A model generated the notes under the pieces. The model had not been told where the DNA came from. It saw nothing but the letters and a program-made list of their open reading frames with translations, and ran no database searches. From Casimicrobiaceae bacterium (GTDB taxonomy: Bacteria; Pseudomonadota; Gammaproteobacteria; Burkholderiales; Casimicrobiaceae): a stretch of 32,538 bases of DNA. The stretch is from positions 1 through 32,538 of the forward strand of contig JANWWI010000030.1 of NCBI GenBank assembly GCA_025056355.1, in the 5' to 3' direction. The position numbers were made by a program, and so were the translations under genes. This document shows positions 1 to 9,768 of the stretch, piece after piece (the stretch's first letter is position 1; each line of letters opens with the position of its first letter).

Positions 1-215
1 GTCTCATACTCCACATGCGCCGTATTGATCGTAATGCCCCGCGCCTTCTCCTCCGGCGCCGAATCAATCTGATCGTAACTCTTCGCCTCCCCACCAAACT
101 TCCTCGACAACACATGCGTCAGCGCCGCCGTCAAGGTCGTCTTGCCATGATCCACATGACCAATCGTGCCCACATTCACATGCGGCTTGGTCCGCTTGAA
201 GGTCTCTTTTGCCAT
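1..215 (-). CDS. tufA: Elongation factor Tu, N-terminal fragment (first of two tuf copies; cut by window edge)
   Basis: EF-Tu carries aminoacyl-tRNA to the ribosome as a GTP complex. About 71 codons are visible, starting [20 protein letters not shown] and including the G1 loop GHVDHGKTT and the start of the switch I region ([15 protein letters not shown]). The rest lies beyond the left edge. The ATG at 215 follows a good Shine-Dalgarno sequence (GGAAAGGATC). It lies 67 nt after fusA on the same strand, the usual last place in the rpsL-rpsG-fusA-tuf operon, hence the name tufA. The C-terminal part of another tuf copy is at the opposite end of the window. Confidence 0.97.
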   Translation of the reverse strand, partial: MAKETFKRTKPHVNVGTIGHVDHGKTTLTAALTHVLSRKFGGEAKSYDQIDSAPEEKARGITINTAHVEYE

Positions 216-282
216 GATCCTTTCCTGTGTTGATCGTTGCGTTGCGGAGAATCCGTAGGCCGTGCGGCGCCCGGTGGAGGGT

Positions 283-2379
<2,097 letters not shown>

Positions 2380-2442
2380 GGATACTTACCTTTCGACCGA
2401 CCAGACGCTCGTGACGCGGGCCGACCGCTCCTCAAACAATCC

Positions 2443-2913
2443 TCAGAACCTGAAATGCGAGAAGGCCTTGTTCGCTTCAGCCATGCGATGGACCTCCTCG
2501 CGTTTTTTGATCGCACCGCCTCGTCCTTCGGCCGCCTCCATGAGCTCGTTGGCCAGCCTGAGCCCCATGGACTTTTCGCTGCGCTTGCGCGCTGCGTCAC
2601 GGATCCAGCGCATCGACAGCGCAACACGCCGAACGGGACGCACCTCCACCGGCACCTGGAAGTTCGCTCCACCGACCCGACGGCTCTTGACCTCCACGAG
2701 CGGTTTGACGTTGTTGATGGCCGTTGAGAACACCTCAAGCGGATCCTTGCCTGCCTTTTTCGCGATGATGTCGAGCGCGCCGTAGACGATGCGCTCCGCG
2801 ACGGCTTTTTTGCCTCGCGTCATCACCACGTTCATGAACTTCGACACTTCAACGCTGCCGTACTTCGGATCGGGCAGGATTTCGCGCTTGGGAACTTCGC
2901 GTCGACGAGGCAT
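2443..2913 (-). CDS. rpsG: 30S ribosomal protein S7
   Basis: S7 is a primary 16S rRNA-binding protein of the small-subunit head and lines the exit-site region. The 156-residue product has the family length and typical start [20 protein letters not shown], the [16 protein letters not shown] segment, and an end in [12 protein letters not shown]. The ATG at 2913 follows AAGGATAGCC, an adequate ribosome binding site. It is the second gene of the str operon, 87 nt after rpsL. In E. coli S7 is the translational repressor of this operon, acting at the rpsL-rpsG spacer; the 87-nt spacer here could carry such a site but I could not identify one by eye. Confidence 0.98.
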   Translation of the reverse strand: MPRRREVPKREILPDPKYGSVEVSKFMNVVMTRGKKAVAERIVYGALDIIAKKAGKDPLEVFSTAINNVKPLVEVKSRRVGGANFQVPVEVRPVRRVALSMRWIRDAARKRSEKSMGLRLANELMEAAEGRGGAIKKREEVHRMAEANKAFSHFRF

Positions 2914-3000
2914 GGCTATCCTTGTGAGTCCTAAGGCATCGCACGTGGATGCCGAAATCGATCAGAACGACAAGATCCGCAGAGGCCTTGCGGCGATTGA

Positions 3001-3378
3001 TCAGGCCTTCTTGGGCCGTTTGGCGCCGTACTTCGAACGGCCCTGCTTTCGATCCTTTACCCCAGCGGTGTCGAGCGAACCGCGCACCACGTGGTAGCGC
3101 ACGCCTGGCAAATCCTTGACGCGGCCGCCACGGATGAGCACAACCGAATGCTCTTGTAAGTTGTGGCCTTCGCCCCCGATGTAGGAGATAACCTCGTAGC
3201 CGTTGACCAGTCGCACCTTGGCCACTTTGCGCAAGGCGGAGTTCGGCTTCTTCGGGGTGGTCGTGTAGACCCGGGTACAGACGCCCCGCTTTTGCGGGCT
3301 GCCTTGCAAGGCCGGCACCTTGCTTTTTTGGATGACCGGCGTGCGCCCAAGGCGCACAAGCTGATTGATCGTCGGCAT
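3001..3378 (-). CDS. rpsL: 30S ribosomal protein S12
   Basis: S12 sits at the decoding centre and controls translational accuracy. The product is 125 residues, starting [14 protein letters not shown] and ending YGAKRPKKA. Residues linked to streptomycin response are of the ordinary sensitive type: Lys43 in TTTPKKPNS, Lys88 and Pro91 in RVKDLPGVR. An in-frame extension to 3402 exists, but the family start MPTINQ and the normal length place the start at 3378. Residues 13-27 ([15 protein letters not shown]) differ somewhat from the form I know from Burkholderia. It is the first gene of the str operon, behind the promoter at 3570-3599. Confidence 0.98.
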   Translation of the reverse strand: MPTINQLVRLGRTPVIQKSKVPALQGSPQKRGVCTRVYTTTPKKPNSALRKVAKVRLVNGYEVISYIGGEGHNLQEHSVVLIRGGRVKDLPGVRYHVVRGSLDTAGVKDRKQGRSKYGAKRPKKA

Positions 3379-3595
3379 GGCAAACCTTTGTTCTGCGTTC
3401 AACCGGTCACTGCAATTGGCAACCGGCGGAAAGCGCCCGCGAGTGACTGCGTGCCCAAACGAAGGCGCGTCAACTCGGGAGCTTTTTCAACCAAATCGCG
3501 ACGGCGTAAACCCACGTTGCGCCGCAATTGCCGCTCGAAAGCAGCAAGGTGCGATTCGGAAAGACTTTGATTCTAGTTCGGATCGCGCGGCCTCG
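3379..3595 (-). other. Leader and intergenic region upstream of rpsL
   Basis: This 217-nt gap between the DUF3460 gene and rpsL has no credible gene. It contains the promoter described separately and a predicted 5' untranslated leader of roughly 185 nt. A weak stem (GCTGC/GCGGC, one G-U pair) can be drawn near 3530-3546 in the transcript, but I found no convincing riboswitch or terminator. Confidence 0.5.
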
Positions 3596-3599
3596 TCAA
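3570..3599 (-). promoter_or_regulatory. Likely sigma70 promoter of the str operon
   Basis: On the minus strand a -35 box TTGACG (3599-3594) is separated by 18 nt from a -10 box TAGAAT (3575-3570). Both are close to the sigma70 consensus. The -35 box overlaps the TGA stop (3598-3596) of the DUF3460 gene. It faces rpsL, and the leader would be about 185 nt. It would let rpsL-rpsG-fusA-tufA be transcribed independently, which would be needed because the operon is no longer directly behind rpoC here. Confidence 0.7.
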
Positions 3600-3811
3600 C
3601 CGGCTTGATCTTTGCCTTCGTGGCGAGACGTCCAGCTGAAATACGGGTAAGGCGGCTGGGGGAGGCGCGACGCCTCGACGCGCAAGCGCTCTTCGACATC
3701 GATCGGCGGACGATCCCACCAAATCGCACGTCCTTGGCGCTGCGCTTCTTCGAGCTTCGGGCGCTCGGCCTTGAGCTGGCGCAAAAACTGAGTGATGTCG
3801 CTTTCGTACAT
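3596..3811 (-). CDS. DUF3460 family small protein
   Basis: This 71-residue protein starts MYESDITQFLRQLKAERP and contains GRAIWWDRPPIDVEE and PQPPYPYFSW. These features match DUF3460, a short family of unknown function that I know mainly from Betaproteobacteria. It has no signal peptide or membrane segment; it looks soluble, with a helical N-terminal half and a proline/aromatic-rich tail. The ATG at 3811 forms the end of the second copy of a 15-bp tandem repeat that carries its only ribosome-binding-like sequence (GAGAAACG). It lies 45 nt after the THUMP methyltransferase gene and just before the str promoter. Its function is not known. Confidence 0.85.
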   Translation of the reverse strand: MYESDITQFLRQLKAERPKLEEAQRQGRAIWWDRPPIDVEERLRVEASRLPQPPYPYFSWTSRHEGKDQAG

Positions 3812-3840
3812 CGTTTCTCGCGGGTTCGTTTCTCGCGGGT
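3811..3840 (-). repeat. Two exact tandem copies of a 15-bp unit at the DUF3460 start
   Basis: The plus-strand unit tcgtttctcgcgggt occurs twice in a row (3811-3825 and 3826-3840). On the coding (minus) strand each copy reads ACCCGCGAGAAACGA, so the ribosome-binding-like GAGAAACG is duplicated. The last A of the proximal copy is the A of the ATG start codon. Confidence 0.95.
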
Positions 3841-3870
3841 TCGAGCATTGCCAACATTATCCCGAACCCG
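3836..3870 (-). promoter_or_regulatory. Inverted repeat spanning the end of the methyltransferase gene and the DUF3460 leader
   Basis: The arms are 8 bp and perfect: plus-strand cgggttcg at 3836-3843 and cgaacccg at 3863-3870, with a 19-nt loop. A second copy of the same arm lies at 3821-3828 because of the 15-bp duplication, so the transcript could fold in two alternative ways. There is no T-run, so it is not a typical terminator. Confidence 0.5.
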
Positions 3871-5146
3871 AGCGGTTCGACTCGGTGCAAGGGCGCAACG
3901 ACGGTCGCCGCGAGCCTTCGTAGAGTTCGAACTCATAGAGCCGACATTCGATCGGCCCGTTGAACAACACGATCCGACGGCGCGGCCGCAGCCCAACTCC
4001 CGCTGGAAACCCCCGATCCGCCGTCAGGAAGCAGGCCACCCAGCCGACCAGCGAACGCTTCATCCAGCGCCCCAGCGAGGGGTACCACGCAGACAAGCGG
4101 CAACGATCGTCGAGCCGCTGCCCATACGGCGCGTTGCTCAGCACGAGCCCCCTTGCGCCCAGGATGTCGCCTCCCGAGGTTGGCGGCGGTACGCTGTCTT
4201 CGACCCGCATCTGATGAAGTGCAATCGCCGACATCCACGCGCGTGCGCGATCGGCCCGAGCCGGTTCGACCTGGGCGACGGCTCTCAGGTGAGCTTCGGT
4301 GGCCGCGAGCGCCTCAGCGCGCTCATCCCCGCCGAACAGCAAACCGGCGGGCAGCGGCTTCAGGCGCGCGCGCGCTTCCTCCAGCGCGACTTGCCACGCG
4401 GCCCGATCATGCCCCGCGAGCCGCTCGAAGGCAAAGCGTCGACCGAGCCCTGGCGCCTGGTCCGTAGCGATCATCGCCGCCTCGCAGAGCAAGGTGCCGC
4501 TGCCCATCATCGGATCGAAGAACACGCGCTCGCCGTGCCAGCCTTCAAGCAGGAGCAATCCCGCGGCAAGGTTTTCCCGCAGCGGTGCCTCAAGCCCCAC
4601 GCGTCGGTAGCCCCGCTTGAAAAGCGCTTCGCCTGCCAAATCGAGATAGATCGAGGCGCTGCGTTCGGAGACAAAAAGACGAATGCGGATGTCCGGACGC
4701 GCGGTCTCAACACTGGGACGGGTACCGACCGTGGCCCGAAAGCGATCGACCACGGCATCTTTGATCCGCAACGCCGCAAAATGGATCGAGCGCAAGGGCG
4801 AGCCCACCGCGTCGGCCTCGACACGGATCGTCTCGCGCGGCGAAAACAGACTCGGCCAGTCCACCGCGCGCGCGAGCTGGTAGAGATCGGACTCGTCTTG
4901 ATAAAAGCCCTCGGCCAGCCGCCAAAGCACGCGGCTGGCCACACGGCTCCACAAGCACACGCGAGATCCAAGGACAAAGGGGCCGCGAAAAGCGACCCCT
5001 CCGGCCGTGGCCTGCACCTGAACCGCACCCAGCGTCTCAAGTTCGCGGGCCAGCACGGCCTCAAGCCCGCGCGGACACGGTGCGAAAAAAGACTCGAGGC
5101 GATCGGTGCTCAACCGAGGATGGCCACGCGCTGGCGTCAAAGACAT
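3857..5146 (-). CDS. THUMP-domain class I SAM-dependent RNA methyltransferase (RlmL N-terminal-like)
   Basis: The 429-residue protein matches the UPF0020 group, which includes the N-terminal half of E. coli RlmL (23S rRNA m2G2445 methylation). Residues 16-60 form the ferredoxin-like start (FFAPCPRGLEAVLARELETLGA); a THUMP domain follows to about residue 170, and the Rossmann methyltransferase fills the rest. The SAM motif I DPMMGSGTLLCEAA is at 211-224. Motif IV reads LSNAPYGQRL (NAPY at 338-341), whereas the family normally has NPPY. The RlmK-like C-terminal half of the fused E. coli protein is absent, as is usual in many other bacteria. It starts 13 nt after queD. The rRNA target is inferred from the family. 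Confidence 0.88.
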   Translation of the reverse strand: MSLTPARGHPRLSTDRLESFFAPCPRGLEAVLARELETLGAVQVQATAGGVAFRGPFVLGSRVCLWSRVASRVLWRLAEGFYQDESDLYQLARAVDWPSLFSPRETIRVEADAVGSPLRSIHFAALRIKDAVVDRFRATVGTRPSVETARPDIRIRLFVSERSASIYLDLAGEALFKRGYRRVGLEAPLRENLAAGLLLLEGWHGERVFFDPMMGSGTLLCEAAMIATDQAPGLGRRFAFERLAGHDRAAWQVALEEARARLKPLPAGLLFGGDERAEALAATEAHLRAVAQVEPARADRARAWMSAIALHQMRVEDSVPPPTSGGDILGARGLVLSNAPYGQRLDDRCRLSAWYPSLGRWMKRSLVGWVACFLTADRGFPAGVGLRPRRRIVLFNGPIECRLYEFELYEGSRRPSLRPCTESNRSGSG

Positions 5147-5159
5147 CGGCTCGACGCCC

Positions 5160-5555
5160 CTAGTCCTGGCGAACCGACGAGCACGCGTGGGGCAACGCCG
5201 TCAAGGTACAGCCATCGCCGATGCCTTCGCGCCAGATGCGCACCCGGCTCACCCCCTCGAAGCGCTCCGCCACGGCACGCCAGATGTAGGCGCAAAGGTT
5301 TTCGAGTGTGGGAGGGCCAAGCCCCTCGAGCTCGTTGAGCAGGCGATGATCGAGCCGCTCACGCAACGTGGCAAGATGCTCGCGCAGATGCGCAAGGTCG
5401 AGCAGCATTCCGGTTCTGGGGTCCGGCGTCCCGGCCAGACACACCTCGCACCAGTAGGTGTGACCGTGAACCCGGCGCGAGCCTTCGGCCTCGATCTCAC
5501 GCTCAAGCGTGTGTGCGGCGTCAAAGAAAAAGCGTTGATGGATTTCGTAGCGCAC
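5160..5555 (-). CDS. queD: 6-carboxytetrahydropterin synthase family protein (QueD-like)
   Basis: QueD converts 7,8-dihydroneopterin triphosphate to 6-carboxytetrahydropterin in the queuosine/7-deazaguanine pathway. The 131-residue product has the zinc histidines H15 (DAAHTL), H30 and H32 (VHGHTY), the Asp-His pair D69-H70 (RLDHRLLN) and E110 (RIWREG). The expected catalytic Cys four residues before HGH (CxxxHGH) is Ser26 (SRRVHGH). The start is a GTG at 5555 without a clear Shine-Dalgarno sequence. It lies 54 nt after queE, which supports the pathway assignment. Because of the missing Cys, the reaction is less certain than the family. Confidence 0.87.
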   Translation of the reverse strand: MRYEIHQRFFFDAAHTLEREIEAEGSRRVHGHTYWCEVCLAGTPDPRTGMLLDLAHLREHLATLRERLDHRLLNELEGLGPPTLENLCAYIWRAVAERFEGVSRVRIWREGIGDGCTLTALPHACSSVRQD

Positions 5556-5589
5556 GCTTGCGATTATCGCGGTCGTCCACGGCCGCGTT

Positions 5590-5604
5590 GCCTCGGGCCG
5601 AGGC
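5590..5604. other. Dyad symmetry in the queE-queD spacer
   Basis: The plus strand reads gcctcgggccgaggc, two 7-bp arms around one central base. It lies in the 54-nt gap between the queE stop and the GTG start of queD. It could form a short GC-rich hairpin in the transcript. No T-run follows, so a terminator is unlikely. Confidence 0.4.
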
Positions 5605-5609
5605 GGCCT

Positions 5610-6245
5610 TCAGCGAATCCCTATCAGTTTGTGCATCTGAAGGGAGAGCCTCCAGGCCGGATGGGCCAAGCAGAAGGCAGTGGCCGCTGCCGTATGGGCT
5701 GCGCGCTCGGGCCCATCCATCGGCTGCACGAAGCGGTGCAGAAACGGCAAGCGCTCGAGCGCCTCCCAATCGAAGGGCTGCGGGTAGACCACCTTGAGCT
5801 CATGCCCGCGCTGCTGCACAAACGGCGCGCCGGCCTTGGGGCTTACGGTGAGCCAGTCGATGCCCTCGGGTGCAGGGAGCGTACCGTTGGTTTCCACGGC
5901 AATTTCGAAGCCCCGCGCATGGAACGCCTCGATGAGTGCCGGGTCAAGCTGCAAAAGCGGCTCCCCGCCCGTGCACACGACCAACGGAGGCGCCCCATGC
6001 GCCGTCTTGGGCCAGTGCTCGGCCACACGCTCGGCAAGCGCTTCTGCCGTCTCGTAGCGCCCGCCTGCAGTGCCATCGGTTCCGACGAAGTCGGTATCAC
6101 AGAAGCGGCAGCGCGCGCTGGCGCGATCCTCTTCGCGCCCGCTCCAGAGGTTACAGCCCGCAAAGCGGCAAAACACCGCCGGGCGCCCGGCTTGAGCGCC
6201 TTCGCCTTGGAGCGTGTAGAAGATTTCCTTGACCGCGTAGCTCAT
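5610..6245 (-). CDS. queE: 7-carboxy-7-deazaguanine synthase (radical SAM)
   Basis: QueE rearranges 6-carboxytetrahydropterin to 7-carboxy-7-deazaguanine, the step between QueD and QueC. The 211-residue protein starts [20 protein letters not shown], the usual QueE N-terminus. Its 4Fe-4S cluster motif is the expanded form CX14CX2C (C31, C46, C49) seen in one QueE subgroup, in place of the usual CX3CX2C. The SAM-binding [10 protein letters not shown] is at 91-100, and ETNGT and SPKAG follow. The ATG overlaps the queC stop by 4 nt (ATGA), so translation is probably coupled. Confidence 0.96.
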   Translation of the reverse strand: MSYAVKEIFYTLQGEGAQAGRPAVFCRFAGCNLWSGREEDRASARCRFCDTDFVGTDGTAGGRYETAEALAERVAEHWPKTAHGAPPLVVCTGGEPLLQLDPALIEAFHARGFEIAVETNGTLPAPEGIDWLTVSPKAGAPFVQQRGHELKVVYPQPFDWEALERLPFLHRFVQPMDGPERAAHTAAATAFCLAHPAWRLSLQMHKLIGIR

Positions 6246-6955
6246 CGTTTCAGACGCTCAGCCTGATAGCGCTCGTAGCCGCGGGCACGCAGTTCGCACG
6301 CCGGGCAGGCCCCGCAGCCGTAGCCCCAGGGGTGGCGCTGGCCGCGCTCGCCCAGGTAGCAGGTGTGGGTGTGTTCGACGATCGCCTCAACGAGCGTTGG
6401 ACCGCCAAGCGCCTCGGCCAGTGCCCAGGTGGCCGCCTTATCCAAACGCATGAGCGGGGTTTCGATCCGAAAGGGTTGGTCGATGCCAAGCGTGAGCGCT
6501 TGCTGCATGGCGGCGATGAAGGCGGCCCGGCAATCCGGGTAGCCCGAAAAATCCGTCTCGCACATGCCGCCGACGAGCACGGCGATGTCGCGCCGGTAGG
6601 CCACAATCGCTGCAAGCGCCAAAAAAAGCAGATTGCGCCCCGGCACAAAGGTGTTCGGCAAGCCGGAGGCAAGCAACCGGATCTCGGCCTCGCGTGTGAG
6701 GGCGGTCTCGGAGAGCTGCCCGAGCAGTGGCAGCTCGAGCCGATGATCCTCCCCGAGCCGCTCGGCCCAGCGGGCAAAGCGCTGCCGGAGCGCGCCGAGA
6801 AACGCCTGCCGCACCTGCAGTTCGACCGCATGCCGTTGGCCATAGTCAAAGGCAATCGTCTCCACGCGCGCATAGCGCTCAAGCGCCCAGGCAAGGCAGG
6901 TGGCCGAATCCTGCCCGCCCGAGAAAAGCACGAGGGCCGCTTGCCGATCAAGCAC
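6242..6955 (-). CDS. queC: 7-cyano-7-deazaguanine (preQ0) synthase
   Basis: QueC uses ATP and ammonia to turn 7-carboxy-7-deazaguanine into preQ0, the precursor of queuosine in tRNA. The 237-residue protein has the PP-loop FSGGQDSAT at 11-19, the conserved FVPGRN segment at 103-108, and a C-terminal zinc site formed by C199, C214, C217 and C220 (CY...GCGACPAC). The start is a GTG at 6955 with GAGGG a few bases upstream, overlapping the end of hemJ. The 3' end overlaps queE by 4 nt. The gene order queC-queE-queD makes a compact preQ0 operon; queF and tgt are not in the window. Confidence 0.97.
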   Translation of the reverse strand: MLDRQAALVLFSGGQDSATCLAWALERYARVETIAFDYGQRHAVELQVRQAFLGALRQRFARWAERLGEDHRLELPLLGQLSETALTREAEIRLLASGLPNTFVPGRNLLFLALAAIVAYRRDIAVLVGGMCETDFSGYPDCRAAFIAAMQQALTLGIDQPFRIETPLMRLDKAATWALAEALGGPTLVEAIVEHTHTCYLGERGQRHPWGYGCGACPACELRARGYERYQAERLKR

Positions 6956-6962
6956 GGCACCC

Positions 6963-7385
6963 TCAGACGGGCTTGACCACCACGAAGATCGTCGCCCCGA
7001 CCAAGCCCACCACCGGCAGCTCGTTGATGATCCGGTAGTAGCGCTCGCTCATGCGGTTGCTGCCGCGCGCGAATTGCTGCAGGTGCCACCCGCACAGGCC
7101 GTGAAACCCCACAAGCAACAGCACAAAGAGCAGCTTCCACATGAGCCACTTACCGCTGATGCCATAACCCAGCCAGAGCCAGAGGCCGAAGACCCAGGTC
7201 AGCACCGCCCCCGGGGTCATGATGCCCCAGAAGAGCTTGCGCTCCATGATCCTGAAACGCGCATCGCCGCGCGCATCGCCTTCGGCCAGCGCCTGGCAGT
7301 GGTAGACGAAAAGCCGCGGCAGGTAGAAGATCGCGGCCATCCAAGTCACCATGGCGATGATGTGTAAGGATTTGACCCAGAGCAT
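6963..7385 (-). CDS. hemJ: Protoporphyrinogen IX oxidase HemJ (UPF0093 membrane protein)
   Basis: HemJ oxidises protoporphyrinogen IX to protoporphyrin IX in haem synthesis at the inner membrane. The product (about 140 residues) begins [20 protein letters not shown] and contains YLPRLFVYH, both typical of the family. It has about four membrane helices (residues 2-22, 50-70, 78-97 and 120-140). I chose the ATG at 7385 because it matches the family start; a TTG at 7403 would add six residues. Neither has a strong Shine-Dalgarno sequence. It is followed after 7 nt by queC and preceded by the ABC permease. Confidence 0.9.
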   Translation of the reverse strand: MLWVKSLHIIAMVTWMAAIFYLPRLFVYHCQALAEGDARGDARFRIMERKLFWGIMTPGAVLTWVFGLWLWLGYGISGKWLMWKLLFVLLLVGFHGLCGWHLQQFARGSNRMSERYYRIINELPVVGLVGATIFVVVKPV

Positions 7386-7423
7386 GGCAGAAAATCCGAA
7401 CAATCCATGGGGTGAAGGGGAGC

Positions 7424-8209
7424 TTAGTGCACAAAGCGGCGCTTCACGAGCGCGTAGGCCAGCGCAAAGCCTGCCACCGCATAGAGTGCCAGCACCGCCA
7501 CATGCAGCACCCAGTATGCCGGAAGCGCGCCGCGCACGAGCGGCCGGATGAGCTCCACCGCATGGCTCATCGGCAGATACCAGCTGATCTGCTCAAGCGC
7601 GGGCGGCAGTTGGCTCATCGGGAAAAACACGCCCGAGAGCATGGCAAGCGGCATGAGCCCAAGCGAAAACCAGTAAGCGAAGAATTCGTACCCCTTTGCC
7701 AGCGCCGTCATGATCAGCGCAAGGGCCGCAAAGGCGAGCCCAATGAGCGCTGAGGCGGGCAACACAAGCACGAGCGTGGCCTCGCGGCTTACCCCCAGAA
7801 GCAGGAGCGCGCCCACAAAGGCCACACACGACAGCGCCGATTTGCTTGCCGCAAAGAGCCATTCGGCCAGAAGCACATCGCGCAATTCAAGCGGCGCATT
7901 CAAGATCGCATCCCAGGTGCGCTGCACCTGCATCCGCGCAAAGGCCGAATACATCGCCTCGAAGCTTGCGGCATTCACGATCGAAAAGGCAAGCGTGCCG
8001 CTTGCAACGAACAGCAGATAGCTCATGCCACCGAGCTCCGGAACGAGTGCCCCAAGCCCGTAGCCAAGCCCCAGCATGTAGAGAAGCGGTTCAACCACCG
8101 CAAACATGAGCGAAGAGAGCCAGTAGCGCCGCCAAGCCAAGAAGTGCCGCCGCCAGATCGGCCACCAACGAAGCCATGCCGGCCAGTCACGGGTCAGGGC
8201 CTGGCTCAC
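7424..8209 (-). CDS. ABC-2 type transporter permease, NodJ-like
   Basis: This 261-residue inner-membrane protein has six predicted membrane helices and the ABC-2 permease layout. Family signs are the N-terminal basic, Trp-rich cytoplasmic stretch, [15 protein letters not shown] near residue 40, and [33 protein letters not shown] near 190-222. This is the NodJ subgroup; in rhizobia NodIJ export lipochitin oligosaccharides, while in other bacteria the substrate is unknown. The GTG start at 8209 overlaps the stop of the ATPase gene by 4 nt (GTGA), so the two are surely partners. Confidence 0.92.
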   Translation of the reverse strand: MSQALTRDWPAWLRWWPIWRRHFLAWRRYWLSSLMFAVVEPLLYMLGLGYGLGALVPELGGMSYLLFVASGTLAFSIVNAASFEAMYSAFARMQVQRTWDAILNAPLELRDVLLAEWLFAASKSALSCVAFVGALLLLGVSREATLVLVLPASALIGLAFAALALIMTALAKGYEFFAYWFSLGLMPLAMLSGVFFPMSQLPPALEQISWYLPMSHAVELIRPLVRGALPAYWVLHVAVLALYAVAGFALAYALVKRRFVH

Positions 8210-9138
8210 TCGCGAAGCTCCCGGCCCGTGAGCTTGATGAAGACATCCTCGAGGTTGGCCGGCCGCTCAAGGATGCGCCAGCGATGCTGTGCAGCCGAGG
8301 CAGAAAGCGCCGCCATCAAGGAGGCCGCATCCTCGGTGTAGCAAAAAAGCGTCTCACCTGCGCGTTCCACCCGGGTGGCGTGGCGGCGCGCCAGAGCCTG
8401 GGCTTGCTCGAGCGCTTCGCCGAAAACTTCCACGACGACCGGCTCAATCAAGCGCTCGATCAGTGCGCGCGGCGAACCCTCGGCGATCAGCCCTCCGCCG
8501 TCGATCACACACAGTTGATCGCACAGCCGCTCGGCCTCGTCCATGAAATGCGTGGTCACGATGAGCGTGCGCCCGCTTGCGCGCAGTGCCTTGAGCCGCT
8601 CCCAGATCAAATGCCGCGCCTGGGGGTCAAGCCCCGTGGTGGGCTCATCGAGGATGATGAGCTCGGGATCGTGAACGAGCGCCCGCGCAATCGTCAGGCG
8701 CCGCCTCATGCCGCCCGAGAGCTCAGCAATACGTGCCCGGGCGCGGCCCGAAAGACCGGCAAAGTCGAGCAGTTCGGGCACACGCGCACGCGCGGCGCGG
8801 TCGCTCAAGCCGAAGTAGCGCGCATAGACGATCAGGTTTTCTTCGACCGTGAAATCAGGGTCGAGGTTATCGAACTGCGGCACAACGCCCACGCGCCGCC
8901 GCGCCTGACGGGCGCGCTTCGGGATCGGCTCGCCGAGCAGTTCAATGCGGCCCGAATCGGCGCGCACATGGCCGAGCGCCATCTTGAGGCAGGTGGTTTT
9001 GCCCGCGCCGTTGGGTCCTAGCAAGCCCACGCAAAGCCCCGCCGGGACGGTCCAGGAAAACTCCCTCACCACGGCGCGGCGGTCGCTGCCTGCGCCGTAG
9101 TGCTTACTCACCTCGCTCAAGCAAAGGGCCGCCTTCAC
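8206..9138 (-). CDS. ABC transporter ATP-binding protein, NodI-like
   Basis: This cytoplasmic ATPase of 310 residues drives the NodJ-like permease. Walker A is GPNGAGKT at 41-48, the Q-loop region is [17 protein letters not shown] at 85-101, the ABC signature is LSGGMRRRL at 140-148, and Walker B plus D-loop is [13 protein letters not shown] at 160-172; the switch His is in [14 protein letters not shown]. The C-terminal ~80 residues form the extra domain seen in NodI/DrrA-type exporters. The start is a GTG at 9138 overlapping the hydrolase stop by 4 nt. The substrate cannot be read from the sequence. Confidence 0.94.
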   Translation of the reverse strand: MKAALCLSEVSKHYGAGSDRRAVVREFSWTVPAGLCVGLLGPNGAGKTTCLKMALGHVRADSGRIELLGEPIPKRARQARRRVGVVPQFDNLDPDFTVEENLIVYARYFGLSDRAARARVPELLDFAGLSGRARARIAELSGGMRRRLTIARALVHDPELIILDEPTTGLDPQARHLIWERLKALRASGRTLIVTTHFMDEAERLCDQLCVIDGGGLIAEGSPRALIERLIEPVVVEVFGEALEQAQALARRHATRVERAGETLFCYTEDAASLMAALSASAAQHRWRILERPANLEDVFIKLTGRELRE

Positions 9139-9767
9139 GGGTCGGTCTCAGCAAGCCGCGCCGCAAAGGCTGCGCGCACCACACGCCGAAGCGGCGCCAA
9201 TTGCCCGTGGAAAAAATGCCCCACCCCTGGGAACACAACCACCGGCAGCCCTTGCGGCCGCGCCCAGTCGAGCACATCGGCCAGGGGCACCACCTCATCG
9301 GCCTCGCCATGAATGACCACGCTGTGCTCAGGCACTGTGCCCACCTCGAAGCGCCCCACCGCCGGCCCCACAAGCACGATCGCCTGCGGTTGCTCGCGGG
9401 CAAGTAGCCGCGTCCAAACATAGGCGCCGAAGGAAAACCCGCCGGCAAGCAGGGGCAGCGCTCCGAAGCGCTCGCGCGCCCAAGCAAGCACGGCGCTTGC
9501 ATCCTCGGTCTCGCCGAGGCCGTGGTCGAAGCGGCCCTCGCTGCCTCCCACCCCGCGAAAGTTGAAGCGCAGCGCAACCGCGCCCACATCGAGGGCGGCC
9601 TTGGCCAGCGTTTGCACGACCTTGTTGTCCATCGTGCCACCGTGGAGCGGATGCGGGTGACAAAGCAGTGCGAGCGCGCGCGGCGGATGCGAAGTCGGTT
9701 CGCTCACGGCCACTTCGAGCACTCCGACGGGCCCTGCCACGCGCAGCGTTGCCTGCATGAACGGCAT
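9135..9767 (-). CDS. Alpha/beta hydrolase (COG2945-like)
   Basis: This soluble 210-residue protein has the [16 protein letters not shown] segment at 36-51, typical of the COG2945 group of small alpha/beta hydrolases, followed by [16 protein letters not shown]. The likely catalytic triad is Ser112 (GGFSFGAY), Asp157 (HGEADEVVP) and His184 (GVGHFFHG). No signal peptide is seen. I placed the start at the ATG at 9767, one base after the VanZ-gene stop; an ATG at 9758 is also possible. It overlaps the ABC ATPase start by 4 nt, suggesting a link to the transporter. The substrate is unknown. Confidence 0.88.
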   Translation of the reverse strand: MPFMQATLRVAGPVGVLEVAVSEPTSHPPRALALLCHPHPLHGGTMDNKVVQTLAKAALDVGAVALRFNFRGVGGSEGRFDHGLGETEDASAVLAWARERFGALPLLAGGFSFGAYVWTRLLAREQPQAIVLVGPAVGRFEVGTVPEHSVVIHGEADEVVPLADVLDWARPQGLPVVVFPGVGHFFHGQLAPLRRVVRAAFAARLAETDP

Positions 9768-9768
9768 T

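Noticed and set aside
3001-3378. Possible streptomycin-resistance substitutions in S12
   Set aside because: Lys43, Lys88 and Pro91 are all the sensitive-type residues.
3365-5338. A 657-codon plus-strand open frame from the rpsL leader through the methyltransferase gene
   Set aside because: It lies antisense to recognisable genes and has the Arg/Pro/Ala-rich composition of a shadow frame.
5610-6955. preQ1 riboswitch controlling queC-queE-queD
   Set aside because: queC starts 7 nt after hemJ, leaving no leader, and I saw no preQ1-type hairpin with an A-rich tail near the operon.
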